Shown here in pieces: positions 45,416 through 54,872 of a stretch of DNA of 64,000 bases (the first letter of the stretch is position 1; every line of letters begins with the position of its first letter). Under the pieces are notes generated by a model. That model made no database searches. It worked only from the letters and a program-made list of their open reading frames with translations, and had not been told where the DNA came from. The stretch is taken from assembly GCA_965207345.1 (NCBI GenBank), contig OZ242280.1, forward strand, positions 1-64,000. Direction: 5' to 3'. The translations under genes were made by a program, and so were the position numbers. Origin of the DNA: G965207345 sp965207345. GTDB lineage: Bacteria; Pseudomonadota; Gammaproteobacteria; PS1; Pseudothioglobaceae.

Positions 45416-46339
45416 ATGAAGTCAATTACTTTAATAGGTGGTAAACCTCGTAATAATCTGAGTGTTTTAAATCGTAATATTCAGTTTGGAGATGGTGTTT
45501 TTGAAACCTGTGTGTTTGTTGATAGACGTATTTTATTTTGGCAGGAGCACGCAAGACGCTTAGAGATTGGTTGTGAAAACCTACATTTAGTGCATGTGCC
45601 TGAAGCGCTCTGGTTAAAAGATATTCAAAAAGCTATTAGTATAACAAGACTAAAGTCAGGCGTTATTAAATTAATACTTAGTCGGGGTAACAGTAAGCAA
45701 GGGTATGGTTATCGTGTGCGTTTTGCTAAAATGCCCCCTGTGCGTATTGTGCGCGTTTTTGCAACGCTAAAAAAATTCAAAAAAAACATTCGCCTTAATC
45801 AGTGCCAAACAATTTATACGCAAAATAAAATGCTTGCAGGCATTAAACATTGTAATCGTCTAGAACAAGTCTTAGCAAGCGGTGAGATTATTCGCGATGA
45901 TTGCGTAATGTTAGATAATGAGAGCCATATTATTTCCACAACTCGGGCAAATTTATTTATAGTGAAAGATAATACATTGATAACTCCTGACATCAGCCTT
46001 TGTGGTATTAGAGGCACACGTCGCCAAGTTGTCTTAGAATTAGCGCATGCACTTAATATTCCCACCCAAGTTAGGGAAATCTTAAAAGAAGAACTCATTA
46101 GTGCTGATGAGGTATTTGTTACAAATAGCTTAATCGGTATTCAATCAGTCTCTCATTTTGAAAATATAGCGTATAAAAAACGTAGTATAACGCAAAAATT
46201 AAAACTAGAATTGATGAGTGTAAGTAAAAAATCTGGTGTTGTTATTAAAGCTAGTATACGTTATTTATTGATAGCTAAAATATTTTTTATAGTTGCGTGT
46301 CTGCTATTTTTAACTTGGCTCAAATATTATCTAGACTAA
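45416..46339 (+). CDS. pabC: Aminodeoxychorismate lyase with an extra C-terminal membrane helix
   Basis: PLP enzyme releasing p-aminobenzoate for folate. RNIQFGDGVFETCVF, the PLP-lysine segment MLAGIKHCNRLEQVLA and EELISADEVFVTNSLIGIQSV are those of PabC. The enzyme part ends near residue 272. About 35 further residues hold a strong membrane helix (LLIAKIFFIVACLLFLTWL) and stop at LKYYLD. In many gammaproteobacteria mltG, which starts with such a helix, follows pabC, so this looks like PabC fused to a stump of MltG. The gene overlaps the convergent glycosyltransferase by 4 bp. Confidence 0.88.
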   Translation: MKSITLIGGKPRNNLSVLNRNIQFGDGVFETCVFVDRRILFWQEHARRLEIGCENLHLVHVPEALWLKDIQKAISITRLKSGVIKLILSRGNSKQGYGYRVRFAKMPPVRIVRVFATLKKFKKNIRLNQCQTIYTQNKMLAGIKHCNRLEQVLASGEIIRDDCVMLDNESHIISTTRANLFIVKDNTLITPDISLCGIRGTRRQVVLELAHALNIPTQVREILKEELISADEVFVTNSLIGIQSVSHFENIAYKKRSITQKLKLELMSVSKKSGVVIKASIRYLLIAKIFFIVACLLFLTWLKYYLD

Positions 46340-47106
46340 GGTTTTTTGAAACTATTTTTTTTATTTTGGTTTAATTCATGTAGTTTTATATATTTGAGAT
46401 ATGAGCCTATTCCTTTGAATAAAGAGATATTAAACCCATCTAAACCATCTAAAAAACCTCTTTTGAGTAAATAATGTTTAATAAATGAAAAAATTCCATG
46501 ATAAAACGCACGCAGAACCCCACTATTTCTGTTGAAAGCATGCATTTCTTCGGCTTGCCAGGATGAATAGCGATTCATAATATGCACCATCTCTGCATAG
46601 TTTTTATAGGAATAATGAATAATGTGCCCTTTTAAAAGGCGTTGAAAATTATTGCTCTGTATTTTTGTGTGTGTCCGAAGTGATAAAAAACCCACCTTTG
46701 TTTTATTGAATAATCGCCTGACATAGTTTGGATACCAACCTGAGCCTTTAATCCATTTATTGTGAAAAATACTTTTCCTTTTAAATTCATAAGAGTCAAA
46801 TTGGCTGTTATCAAGATCTAGGATTTTAATTTCCCTAATGAGCGCATCATCTAATCTTTCATCTGCATCTAAATTCAACACCCACTTATTTTTACAATAC
46901 CCAAGACCAAAGCTTCTTTGAGGGCCATCGCCTAAAAATTCTTGTAAAATAACCAAAGCACCCAATTTTTGGGCGATTTTTTTTGTTTCATCGCTACTAT
47001 AAGAATCAATCACAACAACATCATCGCAAATTAAAAAAAGTGAAGTTAAACAGTCACTAATGTTTTTTTCTTCGTTTAATGTTATGACCAGTCCGCTAAT
47101 TTTCAT
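46336..47106 (-). CDS. Family 2 glycosyltransferase, LPS core WaaE/KdtX-like
   Basis: 256 residues. The GT2 start ISGLVITLNEEKNISDCLTSL, VVVIDSYSSDETKKIAQKLGA and NLDADERLDD (DxD site) are followed by the WaaE-like segments SIFHNKWIKGSGWYPNYVRRLF and HTKIQ..., then two hydrophobic stretches near the end. The family adds glucose or a related sugar to heptose in the LPS inner core. Its start overlaps the end of the next gene by 11 bp, so they are co-translated. Confidence 0.85.
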   Translation of the reverse strand: MKISGLVITLNEEKNISDCLTSLFLICDDVVVIDSYSSDETKKIAQKLGALVILQEFLGDGPQRSFGLGYCKNKWVLNLDADERLDDALIREIKILDLDNSQFDSYEFKRKSIFHNKWIKGSGWYPNYVRRLFNKTKVGFLSLRTHTKIQSNNFQRLLKGHIIHYSYKNYAEMVHIMNRYSSWQAEEMHAFNRNSGVLRAFYHGIFSFIKHYLLKRGFLDGLDGFNISLFKGIGSYLKYIKLHELNQNKKNSFKKP

Positions 47107-48142
47107 TTTTCACCTCTAACTCTCCTATAATATCTAGTGTAGCTAGAAAATTTTTGTGCATACTATATTGCTTTGCACATTCTAAATTAGCGCATTTTAT
47201 CTGATTTAATCTTGTGTTATCTTTAAGGAGTCGCTCTAGGGTTTTAACTATTGATAGATCTGATGCATTTTGCATAATAAAATCTGGCTCTAAAATTTCA
47301 CTAGCACCATTTTGTTTCGTGGTAAAAACAACATTTTCAAAATTCATTGCCTCTAAAACAACATTAGAAAACGGGTCATAATAAGTCGGCAGGATAAAAA
47401 TATCACTCATTGCATAAAAGTCATCCACATCCCCTCTCATACCTGTAAAAGTTACTTTATTTTTTATTCCTAATTGTTGTGCTAACTGCTGATAAGTGTG
47501 CATTTTTTTTTCTTTGCCAACTACAAAAGCACGCCAATTAAAATACTTTAGTTGCGTAAGAATATGCAAAAATTCTCTCAAGCCTTTGCGTTTAAAACCA
47601 CTACCAACAAAAAGAATAATTTTTTCTTTTTTGCTAATTGAAAATTCTTTGTTTAATTTTATGCAAGCTTTTTTTTCTTCAAAACCCTCAAAATTAACAC
47701 CATTATAGATGACTTTAATTTTCTCCTTATTAATACCATAAGTTTCTATAATTTCTGTTTTAACCATTTTTGAATTAGCAATAATAATTTTTGTGCGTGT
47801 AAAACATTTTTTTTCCAAATAAAGATAAATAAAGTGTAGTGGATTGATGTTAGATTTCTTAATATATTTTAAGAAAACTTTGTGCACACCATCACCTGCA
47901 CGATAAACATCAGCGCAACTTATTCTCTCAAGCGAAAAATAAAATTTATTCTTTTTTCTAAGACAAAGCAAAAAATTAAACAAAATAACGCTTAACCAAG
48001 TAGGCAAAAATTTTGGCAGTTTGCTGGAAATAATTTTGTGGTTAATACCGCTTTTATTTAGGGCATCAGCAAAACGCGATAAATAAACTTCTTTACCTCC
48101 CGTTTTTTTCTGCTGGGCACAAATTAAATAAATTTTTTGCAT
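47096..48142 (-). CDS. Family 4 glycosyltransferase, WaaG-like
   Basis: 348 residues with GGKEVYLSRFADAL at the N-terminus, the WaaG-like ISCADVYRAGDGVHK, IANSKMVKTEI, VIYNGVNFEGF, and the GT4 donor-site E-x7-E region LPTYYDPFSNVVLEAMNFENVVFTT. By analogy with WaaG it would add the first hexose to the LPS heptose region. Upstream of its start lies a tail copy of the GT4 gene at 49494-50597. Confidence 0.85.
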   Translation of the reverse strand: MQKIYLICAQQKKTGGKEVYLSRFADALNKSGINHKIISSKLPKFLPTWLSVILFNFLLCLRKKNKFYFSLERISCADVYRAGDGVHKVFLKYIKKSNINPLHFIYLYLEKKCFTRTKIIIANSKMVKTEIIETYGINKEKIKVIYNGVNFEGFEEKKACIKLNKEFSISKKEKIILFVGSGFKRKGLREFLHILTQLKYFNWRAFVVGKEKKMHTYQQLAQQLGIKNKVTFTGMRGDVDDFYAMSDIFILPTYYDPFSNVVLEAMNFENVVFTTKQNGASEILEPDFIMQNASDLSIVKTLERLLKDNTRLNQIKCANLECAKQYSMHKNFLATLDIIGELEVKNEN

Positions 48143-48151
48143 GAGTGATTA

Positions 48152-48202
48152 TTAACATAATTTTAAATATTTTTGAGTAGCAATCTCAGCGCTAAATTTT
48201 TG
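48152..48202 (-). pseudogene. Tail fragment of a GT4 glycosyltransferase gene (copy C)
   Basis: About 17 codons (KFSAEIATQKYLKLC then TAA) matching the last codons of the GT4 gene at 49494-50597 (KFSAEIATKKYLALCKN). It lies 10 bp upstream of the WaaG-like start, same strand. Confidence 0.75.
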
Positions 48203-48272
48203 TAATTCTATCTTAGCCTACGTTTAGTTGTCTATAATACCAGCGTTTTTATTTACTTAAAAATAATTAAGG

Positions 48273-49481
48273 ATGCAAGAGTATTATCTAAACCCCGTCT
48301 ATATTCCCACATACTCTGATATTAAAAGAGATGTGCAAAAATATATTGATGATGAAATTAAAAGAATACCGATAGATGAATTAGGCGGTGTGGATTTATC
48401 ATGGTACGATAGCAAAACTATTTTTTATGACGTATTTTTTGCAAATGATTTAAAGTATTTATTTTGTATTGCTCCACCTTTATTTAATATCAAAAGCCCG
48501 CATGCTGTTTTGTATAAAAACCAGCCTCTTAAATTTAGAGTTTTCAATTATGCTAAATCAACTATTATTCGCGTTTGTATTGATAAGTGGATTAAAAATA
48601 AAATAAAAAATAACATAAAATTAGAATTTACGTTTGAGCATTTTAGTATTTTAGTATTTTGTCCATATAACCCCATTAATCTTAGAAAAAATCATATTAG
48701 TTTATGCGCAATGCAAAAAGATAATAAGATAGAATGGATTAAAGATTGGTGTCTTTATTATCATAAGGTGCATGGAATTAACGATATTGTGATTTATGAT
48801 AATGGCAGCCAAAATTTTAGGCAATTACAAATTGAACTAGAAGTTTTAGAAGATAAAATAAATATTATTTTAGTATTCTGGAATTTTCCTTATGGATATA
48901 ATCCAAATAGTAAAGACCGTAGTGAGATGATCATAAATACGTTTGCCCAAGTAGGCGCTTTAAATCATCATCGTTTATTATTTGCTAGTCAATCTAATTG
49001 GGTTGTCAATGTGGATATTGACGAATATATCTTCATTGATAAAAAAATTTTACTCGCTAATTATTTAAATAAATTTTGTCCAATTTATATGTTAGATTCT
49101 TATCTTGTGCCACCTAATATTAACAAAACAGCGTTACCAAGATTTTTTAATTATATAATACGCTCTGCTAAGTTTCGTAAGCACGCCCGCAAATATATCT
49201 ATCAGCCTAAGCATGTTGTCTATAACTCAGTTCATAGCGTAAAATTTACAAGAGGATTAAGGGGTTTTTTAACTAGATTACGAAATAGCATTTGCAAACG
49301 AATACAACACGGCAAGAAAAATAACATATTCTTTTATCATTTAAAAGAGTTTAGTACCAACTGGGCATTTAAATCACCAGATAGCATTGACAAGCTACGC
49401 ACACAAAATGAAAAATTTGTATTTGATAGTCGTCTGGTTAGGACGGCAATTAAATTAGGTTTTTGGAAAAATAGAAAATAA
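48273..49481 (+). CDS. Glycosyltransferase family 92-like protein, paralogue
   Basis: 402 residues, collinear with the gene at 31950-33143: the same N-terminal extension (YIPTYSDIKRDVQKYIDDEI, DLSWYDSKTIFYDVFFANDLKY), the GT92 motifs CAMQKDNKIEWIKDWC and INDIVIYDNGS, the DxD site NVDIDEYIFI and the end FVFDSRLVRTAIKLGF. It is transcribed against its neighbours in the glycan locus, which suggests separate insertion. Substrate unknown. Confidence 0.8.
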   Translation: MQEYYLNPVYIPTYSDIKRDVQKYIDDEIKRIPIDELGGVDLSWYDSKTIFYDVFFANDLKYLFCIAPPLFNIKSPHAVLYKNQPLKFRVFNYAKSTIIRVCIDKWIKNKIKNNIKLEFTFEHFSILVFCPYNPINLRKNHISLCAMQKDNKIEWIKDWCLYYHKVHGINDIVIYDNGSQNFRQLQIELEVLEDKINIILVFWNFPYGYNPNSKDRSEMIINTFAQVGALNHHRLLFASQSNWVVNVDIDEYIFIDKKILLANYLNKFCPIYMLDSYLVPPNINKTALPRFFNYIIRSAKFRKHARKYIYQPKHVVYNSVHSVKFTRGLRGFLTRLRNSICKRIQHGKKNNIFFYHLKEFSTNWAFKSPDSIDKLRTQNEKFVFDSRLVRTAIKLGFWKNRK

Positions 49482-49493
49482 CACAATAAAAAT

Positions 49494-50597
49494 TCAATTT
49501 TTGCATAATGCTAAATATTTTTTAGTAGCAATCTCAGCGCTAAATTTTGCAAAATGTTGTTTTTTAATTTTAGGTGGATATTCAATTACTTTTTTAATAT
49601 TTTTGGCAAGTGCCTCTATATCACCGACAGGGGATAAAAATTGACTAAGTTCACCTGTTAAAATTTCACTAGGTCCAGAGGGACAATCAGTGCTTATAAC
49701 TGGTATTCTAAGAATTAGTGCTTCAATTAAAACTCTACCAAACCCTTCAAAATCTGAGCTTAAAATGAGAGCTTTAGCACTTTTAATATAAGGGTAAGGA
49801 TTCGGATGAAAACCTTTAAAAATAACTTTATTTTCTAAATTTAAATCGCGGACTAATTGATAGGTTTTTTTGCCAACTAAATTTTTATCATCACCTAGTA
49901 GCAATAATTTTTCACTCACACCTGATTTTACGTAGGCACGTATTAAAACATCATGGCGTTTTTGTCCATGAAAACGTCCAATATGAATAATATAATCATT
50001 TTCATTTATTTTATATTCTTCTGCTTGTGCTTTAATATTCTCAAAATCAAAGGAATTGTAAATAGTTTGCACACTTTTAGGTTTGATGCCAAAATCTAAT
50101 AAATCATTCTTTACACCTTTTGAAATTGTGATAAGATTTTGGTTTTTATATAGATTTTTTATTGAAAGTGAATATTTAATTTTGCGTTTTAACCTCATTA
50201 ATCCTCTGCTATTTTTATAACGACTAAATATTCCCATAGATAGTGTATTGCGGATACAAAAGTAAAGATTTGGCAAATTTGATAACTTACAAATCTCATC
50301 TGCGCTAGGTAAATTAGAAATAAATAAATCAAATTTAATATTTAATTGGGCTATTTTGTTACGTAAGTCTTTGGATCTTTTTAATTTTTGAATATAGCGA
50401 ATAGGGTGTCTTTTTTTCTCAATGATATGAATTTTAAAATTTATATTATCAAGCACATAATCAACCTTGTTACTAAGCACAATAACATCTACTTGGTGAC
50501 CTAATTTTGAAAAAACACTTGCTAAAGTTATTGTTGAACGCTCTGCACCACCACCAACAAGACTGCTAATGATTAAACAAATATTTTTTCTCTTCAC
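49494..50597 (-). CDS. Family 4 glycosyltransferase
   Basis: 367 residues: N-terminal SSLVGGGAERSTITLASVFSKLGHQVDV (GGAER typical of GT4), KGVKNDLLDFGI, IHIGRFHGQKRHDVLIRAYV and the donor-binding SSDFEGFGRVLIEALILRIPVISTDCPSGPSEIL (split motifs DFEGFGRVLIEA and TDCPSGP). It resembles galactosamine- or galactose-type transferases of O-antigen and core synthesis; specificity is not readable. Its 3' end is duplicated at 50613-50717 and 48152-48202. Confidence 0.85.
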   Translation of the reverse strand: MKRKNICLIISSLVGGGAERSTITLASVFSKLGHQVDVIVLSNKVDYVLDNINFKIHIIEKKRHPIRYIQKLKRSKDLRNKIAQLNIKFDLFISNLPSADEICKLSNLPNLYFCIRNTLSMGIFSRYKNSRGLMRLKRKIKYSLSIKNLYKNQNLITISKGVKNDLLDFGIKPKSVQTIYNSFDFENIKAQAEEYKINENDYIIHIGRFHGQKRHDVLIRAYVKSGVSEKLLLLGDDKNLVGKKTYQLVRDLNLENKVIFKGFHPNPYPYIKSAKALILSSDFEGFGRVLIEALILRIPVISTDCPSGPSEILTGELSQFLSPVGDIEALAKNIKKVIEYPPKIKKQHFAKFSAEIATKKYLALCKN

Positions 50598-50612
50598 TAT
50601 TATTTTAATTTA

Positions 50613-50717
50613 CTAACATAATTTTAAATATTTTTGAGTGGCAATCTCAGCACTAAATTTTGCAAAATATTGTTTTTTAATTTTAGGTGGATATTCAATT
50701 ACTTTTTTAATATTTTT
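50613..50717 (-). pseudogene. Tail fragment of a GT4 glycosyltransferase gene (copy B)
   Basis: About 35 codons nearly identical to the end of the adjacent GT4 gene (about 49501-49605 on the plus strand): VIEYPPKIKKQ...FAKFSAEIAT then QKYLKLC and TAG. It overlaps the last codons and stop of the heptosyltransferase gene at 50699, so that gene's stop lies within sequence homologous to the GT4 tail read in another frame. Confidence 0.8.
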
Positions 50718-51802
50718 ATTGCTTCATTAAAAACTTCTACTACACTGATTTGGTGCATACAAAATTGATTCTTACATCTTTTATCAACGCAAGGCGTGCA
50801 GGTATAAGGCTTTTCAATAAAAGTATGTATGATCCTCTCGTCAATTGGATTACTGCTTTCTTTTCTACCTGCAACAGAAAAAGCAACCGTTGGTGTTTTC
50901 ATTGCTGCTGCTATATGTAGGGGACCTGTATCAGGTGTAATAAGCAAATCCAGACGCTCAATCAATGCTGCTACTTCGCAAATGCTAAATATGCCAGAAA
51001 CATTATGTACTCTTTTACTATTTAAGGAATGACTAAGAGGATTCGTTAGCTTTGCATCTTCTTTTGATCCTGTGAGAATAAGATGGATATTATCTGACAC
51101 TGCTAATAATTTTTGTGCAAGCTCAAACCAATATTTTGCGAACCACATACGACTGAGTGTTGATGCACCAAGTTGCAGTCCAATATATACAATATTCTTG
51201 TTTTTGCTTTCTTTTTGTTTTAAAAACAAATCAACTTTTTTGTACCAATGTGGTTTTGGATAGAGTAGCACTTGATAACTTTTTTCATTGATGCCAATAT
51301 ACGTCAATTGTTTCAATCTTGTATTGATAGTATTCTCGTTTTTATTTCTTGCAATAGGTTCGTTGTAGTGTAGGAAATTAAACCAATTTTTATTATTTGG
51401 TATCCGGATAATGAATTTACTAACCAAGTAGGCAAGTGGTGTGGCTTGCGGTTCGTTGCCATTCATAATTAGCGTAACATCAATCTTATATTTTTTTAAC
51501 TTGTAACAGACTTTTATGAAATTAAGCCATTTATTACGATATAGTAAAATTTCATCGAAGTTTGGGTTACTTGCAAATAACTGATAATTTTTGGGATTTA
51601 GAAGTGCAATAATTTTTTTATCAGGATATTTTTTTTTAATTAAATTGATAGCAGGTGTTGCAAATAATGTATCGCCAATTGCTGTGGTTGAAATTATTAA
51701 AATAGTTTTAATTTTGTCAATATTTATTTTATTATGAGTTACTTTTTTATTTTTTAAATACCAGTAAAAAAGATATTTTGCTATATCTACCTTTATTCTC
51801 AT
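50699..51802 (-). CDS. Family 9 glycosyltransferase (heptosyltransferase-like)
   Basis: 367 residues. GT9 signatures: ILIISTTAIGDTLFATPAINLIKKKYP at the N-terminus, LQLGASTLSRMWFAKYW, and LLITPDTGPLHIAAAMKTPTVAFS. Near the C-terminus a cysteine-rich PYTCTPCVDKRCKNQFC is common in this family. It resembles WaaC/WaaF/WaaQ, which add heptose to the LPS inner core. The extreme C-terminus overlaps the duplicated GT4 tail. Confidence 0.87.
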   Translation of the reverse strand: MRIKVDIAKYLFYWYLKNKKVTHNKINIDKIKTILIISTTAIGDTLFATPAINLIKKKYPDKKIIALLNPKNYQLFASNPNFDEILLYRNKWLNFIKVCYKLKKYKIDVTLIMNGNEPQATPLAYLVSKFIIRIPNNKNWFNFLHYNEPIARNKNENTINTRLKQLTYIGINEKSYQVLLYPKPHWYKKVDLFLKQKESKNKNIVYIGLQLGASTLSRMWFAKYWFELAQKLLAVSDNIHLILTGSKEDAKLTNPLSHSLNSKRVHNVSGIFSICEVAALIERLDLLITPDTGPLHIAAAMKTPTVAFSVAGRKESSNPIDERIIHTFIEKPYTCTPCVDKRCKNQFCMHQISVVEVFNEAIKILKK

Positions 51803-51832
51803 TTTATTAAATAAAATTGATAGTCTTTTTTA

Positions 51833-52534
51833 TCATTTTTCAATCTGTTTTTTAATGATAATTTGAATTTGAGCCAGTGCACCAAATTTTGTTTGATCAA
51901 TTGGCAGTCCGGTAGTGTTAGCAGTTTTTGTATAATATTTCTTGTATAAAAATGCATATGTTTTAACGCCTATAAACTGCTTAAATTTATTAGCTGAATA
52001 TTGCCATTTATGTATTTTTCTAGCAAAAAAATTAAAGCGTTTTTTGGATAAGTTGTAGTCATAACTTAAATCTTGAATTTGTGCATCAAGGATAAGTGAA
52101 TGAGGTAAGGTTTTTGATAATGCTAATAAATCAAAAGAAATAGGTGACCAAGTTTTTTTAGTATTTAATCTAAACGTTGCTTTATGATCAATGTTAAATA
52201 TAGACGGCCAAATCCCTTGTTCATATAAATCCTCATGCGGAACGACAATAATCATATAACCATTTGTTTTGACTAAACTCCACCACTGAGATAAAGCCTC
52301 TGGGATATTTTTCATATGTTCCAAACAATGCGAACTGTAAACACAATCATAGCTATATCTTTCTTTATAATTTAAAATATTTTGAGCATCATATCCATCT
52401 TTTAAATCAAATACTTCTGCGTATCTAGTAACAGGGTCTTTACCACCGCCAATGTCTATTACATCGCCACTTAAATATTCTTTAAAGAAATTATCTGATC
52501 TAATTTTATTTGTCTTACTACTTTCGCTACTCAT
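51833..52534 (-). CDS. Class I SAM-dependent methyltransferase
   Basis: 233 residues. VIDIGGGKDPVTRYAEVFDLKDG is motif I and II, and YDCVYSSHCLEHMKNIPEALSQWWSLVKTNGYMIIVVPHEDLYEQG covers motifs III-IV (CLEH box). The Methyltransf_11 type fits sugar or polyprenyl-linked glycan methylation in a surface-polysaccharide locus. The substrate is unknown. Confidence 0.85.
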   Translation of the reverse strand: MSSESSKTNKIRSDNFFKEYLSGDVIDIGGGKDPVTRYAEVFDLKDGYDAQNILNYKERYSYDCVYSSHCLEHMKNIPEALSQWWSLVKTNGYMIIVVPHEDLYEQGIWPSIFNIDHKATFRLNTKKTWSPISFDLLALSKTLPHSLILDAQIQDLSYDYNLSKKRFNFFARKIHKWQYSANKFKQFIGVKTYAFLYKKYYTKTANTTGLPIDQTKFGALAQIQIIIKKQIEK

Positions 52535-52569
52535 TATATTTTTTGTTCACATTCAATAGTTTTCTATTT

Positions 52570-53304
52570 TCACACCATAGAGTTTATTTTTTTTAAATCC
52601 AGAGCTAAATTGTATAAACTGTATTTGTTAATATTATTATTTTTGGATGAATTATTGCCACGAAATTTAGAAAAAGGACGATTTAATTTATTGTTCACCA
52701 AAAACAATATAATATATTTAAGATGATAATGTTTAAAAAAGGTATAGATAGTATTTTCTCTTTGCTTTTTATTTTGATACTGCAATATAGATATTAATAG
52801 TTTTGAAATTTCTCTTTCAGCCCATTTTTCTACGGGTTCAAACATTCTTCCCATTTCAAAATCAATATGAAAAATTTCGTTTTTTGAAAGCATAATATTC
52901 CTTAAATTTGCATCAACATGGCAAAGTCTCGGTTCGTTATGTCTTATAGATAATGTATGTCTATTGTTCAAATTTTGAAATAATTTAATTAATATATTGG
53001 TATTTAATTCTCCAGATGTGGATAAAATTTCTGATAATGTTCTACCTTTAATTTTGGATAGGTGAAGATTAGATTTATTTACTTTTACAATTGTTGGAAC
53101 ATTAAAATTAAATTTTGTCCATATTTTGAGTGTGTTATATTCAAATTGTAATCTTTTGTGTTTATGATAATATTCTACAGGTTGGCGGATACCAATAATA
53201 TCTAAACTATTTCTAATATAATATTTCCACAGAGGGGTTTTTGCGCCATAATATTTGATAAATATCTTTTCATTTTCAGTTATTTTATTTAAACTGCGAG
53301 ACAT
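52570..53304 (-). CDS. Kinase-fold protein (LPS/sugar kinase-like)
   Basis: 244 residues with a weak nucleotide-binding lobe and a clear kinase catalytic loop: LCHVDANLRNIML (HxDxxxxN) followed by FHIDFEMGRM in the DFG position. This is like the small LPS core kinases and aminoglycoside-phosphotransferase-type proteins found in heptose regions. Its start overlaps the stop of the upstream gene (53304), so the pair is coupled. Confidence 0.7.
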   Translation of the reverse strand: MSRSLNKITENEKIFIKYYGAKTPLWKYYIRNSLDIIGIRQPVEYYHKHKRLQFEYNTLKIWTKFNFNVPTIVKVNKSNLHLSKIKGRTLSEILSTSGELNTNILIKLFQNLNNRHTLSIRHNEPRLCHVDANLRNIMLSKNEIFHIDFEMGRMFEPVEKWAEREISKLLISILQYQNKKQRENTIYTFFKHYHLKYIILFLVNNKLNRPFSKFRGNNSSKNNNINKYSLYNLALDLKKINSMV

Positions 53305-54437
53305 TAATCAGCACCTCGCTTGAAATGAATAGCATTATTAAAATGGTGTAGTGTTCTTTTTAAAAGCCCAATGAACCCAGTCTTATTTCTCAGTCTTCTT
53401 GCTCTACTAAATTTTATATCACCACCATTTCCTCTATGAAAAAATAGAGTAATATCTTTTGGTTCAACCATATGGTAATTATTGCGATGCATAAAATCAT
53501 ACAGTTTAGATTTCAAAATATTCATAGGTAAATTAAAATATTTCTCATATTTCTCTAAAAATTCTTTTTTGTGTATTAGTGCGTGATAAAGCAATGAATA
53601 ATATAAATTTAATTCATCAGGAACATAAAAATTATTCTTATGTAATATCCTATTTTGTATACAATCTCTTTGCCAATAAGAATCAAAATATCCATCTCCT
53701 ACATAGCGAATATCAATATCAATATTTTTTCCATTAACTAAAATTCTATAATTTGCCCTTTGTGTACCTTTTGACATTTTTTTAGCACCAGAAAAATAAA
53801 CAAACTTTTTTAAATCATCTACCAAAAAATCTATATCATCTTCCATTTTCATTGTAGAAAGATTATCAAAATTTCGTAAAATAATATATGGTGTAGTGGT
53901 ATTTAGACAATAAAAAAATTGCTCTAGTGATTTCCACCCATTTACACCACTTACATTTCTTTTTATTTGTTTTATTTTTTCGTTCCACTTTTTAGGATAT
54001 GTTTTTTTATAATCCTTTAAATTTATACCTAATAATAAGCTAAGATCTTTGTTTGCTTCAATCTCATCATTACTAGCATGAATGCCAAACCGAGTCTCAA
54101 ATTTTTTTCTAAATTTTTTTTTAACATCAAAGAAATTACAATTTACTTTTTCTATACCTCTGGCTGTAGATCTAAAATCATGTTGAGCATCTAGGTCTCT
54201 AAAAATAATTAATCTTAGAATAGCCCCTCCAATCGTTTTTTCTTTTATTGAGCGACTTGATAGCCTATCGCCATAAAAATGATAAAAATTTTGATATAAA
54301 ATATTTTTATCCCATTCTATATCATAAATTTCTAAAACACTGAATTGTTGGCTTAAATCACTAACAACTGCATCACTGTGATGTAAATGATTTGACCATA
54401 TAATCACAACCCCTAATTCATCCACTAAAATGCTCAT
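53304..54437 (-). CDS. Unknown protein with nucleotidyltransferase-like motif
   Basis: 377 residues without a family I can name with confidence. The middle has LRNFDNLSTMKMEDDIDFLVDDLKKF, a D-x-D pattern like nucleotidyltransferase-fold 'DDIDFLV' sites, then KNIDIDIRYVGDGYFDSYWQRD and LYYSLLYHALIHKKEFLEKY. The N-terminal 130 residues contain IIFRDLDAQHDFRSTARG. This resembles proteins in LPS loci that modify glycans with a phospho-group, but that is a guess. It is coupled to the downstream kinase-like gene and starts the leftward glycan block. Confidence 0.6.
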   Translation of the reverse strand: MSILVDELGVVIIWSNHLHHSDAVVSDLSQQFSVLEIYDIEWDKNILYQNFYHFYGDRLSSRSIKEKTIGGAILRLIIFRDLDAQHDFRSTARGIEKVNCNFFDVKKKFRKKFETRFGIHASNDEIEANKDLSLLLGINLKDYKKTYPKKWNEKIKQIKRNVSGVNGWKSLEQFFYCLNTTTPYIILRNFDNLSTMKMEDDIDFLVDDLKKFVYFSGAKKMSKGTQRANYRILVNGKNIDIDIRYVGDGYFDSYWQRDCIQNRILHKNNFYVPDELNLYYSLLYHALIHKKEFLEKYEKYFNLPMNILKSKLYDFMHRNNYHMVEPKDITLFFHRGNGGDIKFSRARRLRNKTGFIGLLKRTLHHFNNAIHFKRGAD

Positions 54438-54872
54438 ACTAAGCTAGTATATGGTTAAAATACGATAAATGTTTAATATTTTTTCATACTTAATTATCTC
54501 ATAATATTTTTAATTGTTTTGCCCCGGGCTATCTTCCAAGATTAAAAATCTAAATTTTTCATCTAGACAGCATTGAGTAAGTATTTTTGCCAAAGTTATA
54601 CTTACTTAAAATTTTAAGTGGATATATAAACTCTTTGAGTTGATAAATACTTAAATACATTCACTGTTAATCTAAGTGCTAACAAAATACGGCTTTATTG
54701 CTTAATGAAAATAATTATTCTAAAATAAAACCCCGTTATTTTACTAGATAAAAAAGTGCTGTAAATTTACTTATCTAGCTTAGAATCTTTAATAATCGCA
54801 CAAATTTCCAGTTCGTGTGCAAATAGATTGTTAGCTAGATTTTACCAAAGCCAATCTGTGCTTGATAAAATA
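54438..54872. other. Intergenic with repeat and gene-tail debris
   Basis: 435 bp between two leftward genes. At 54610-54624 there is a 15-base match to the end of the DUF3883 gene (54878-54892). The 128-bp repeat fills 54639-54766. The minus strand from about 54843 to 54771 stays open, reading ANNLFAHELEICAIIKDSK and ending LDK-stop, which looks like the tail of a lost gene. No complete gene is present. Confidence 0.5.
54639..54766. repeat. 128-bp direct repeat, left copy
   Basis: Identical to 58208-58335 apart from one base (C at 54690, T at 58259), same orientation, 3,569 bp apart. The two copies flank the DUF3883 ATPase gene. It contains no ORF. Confidence 0.9.
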
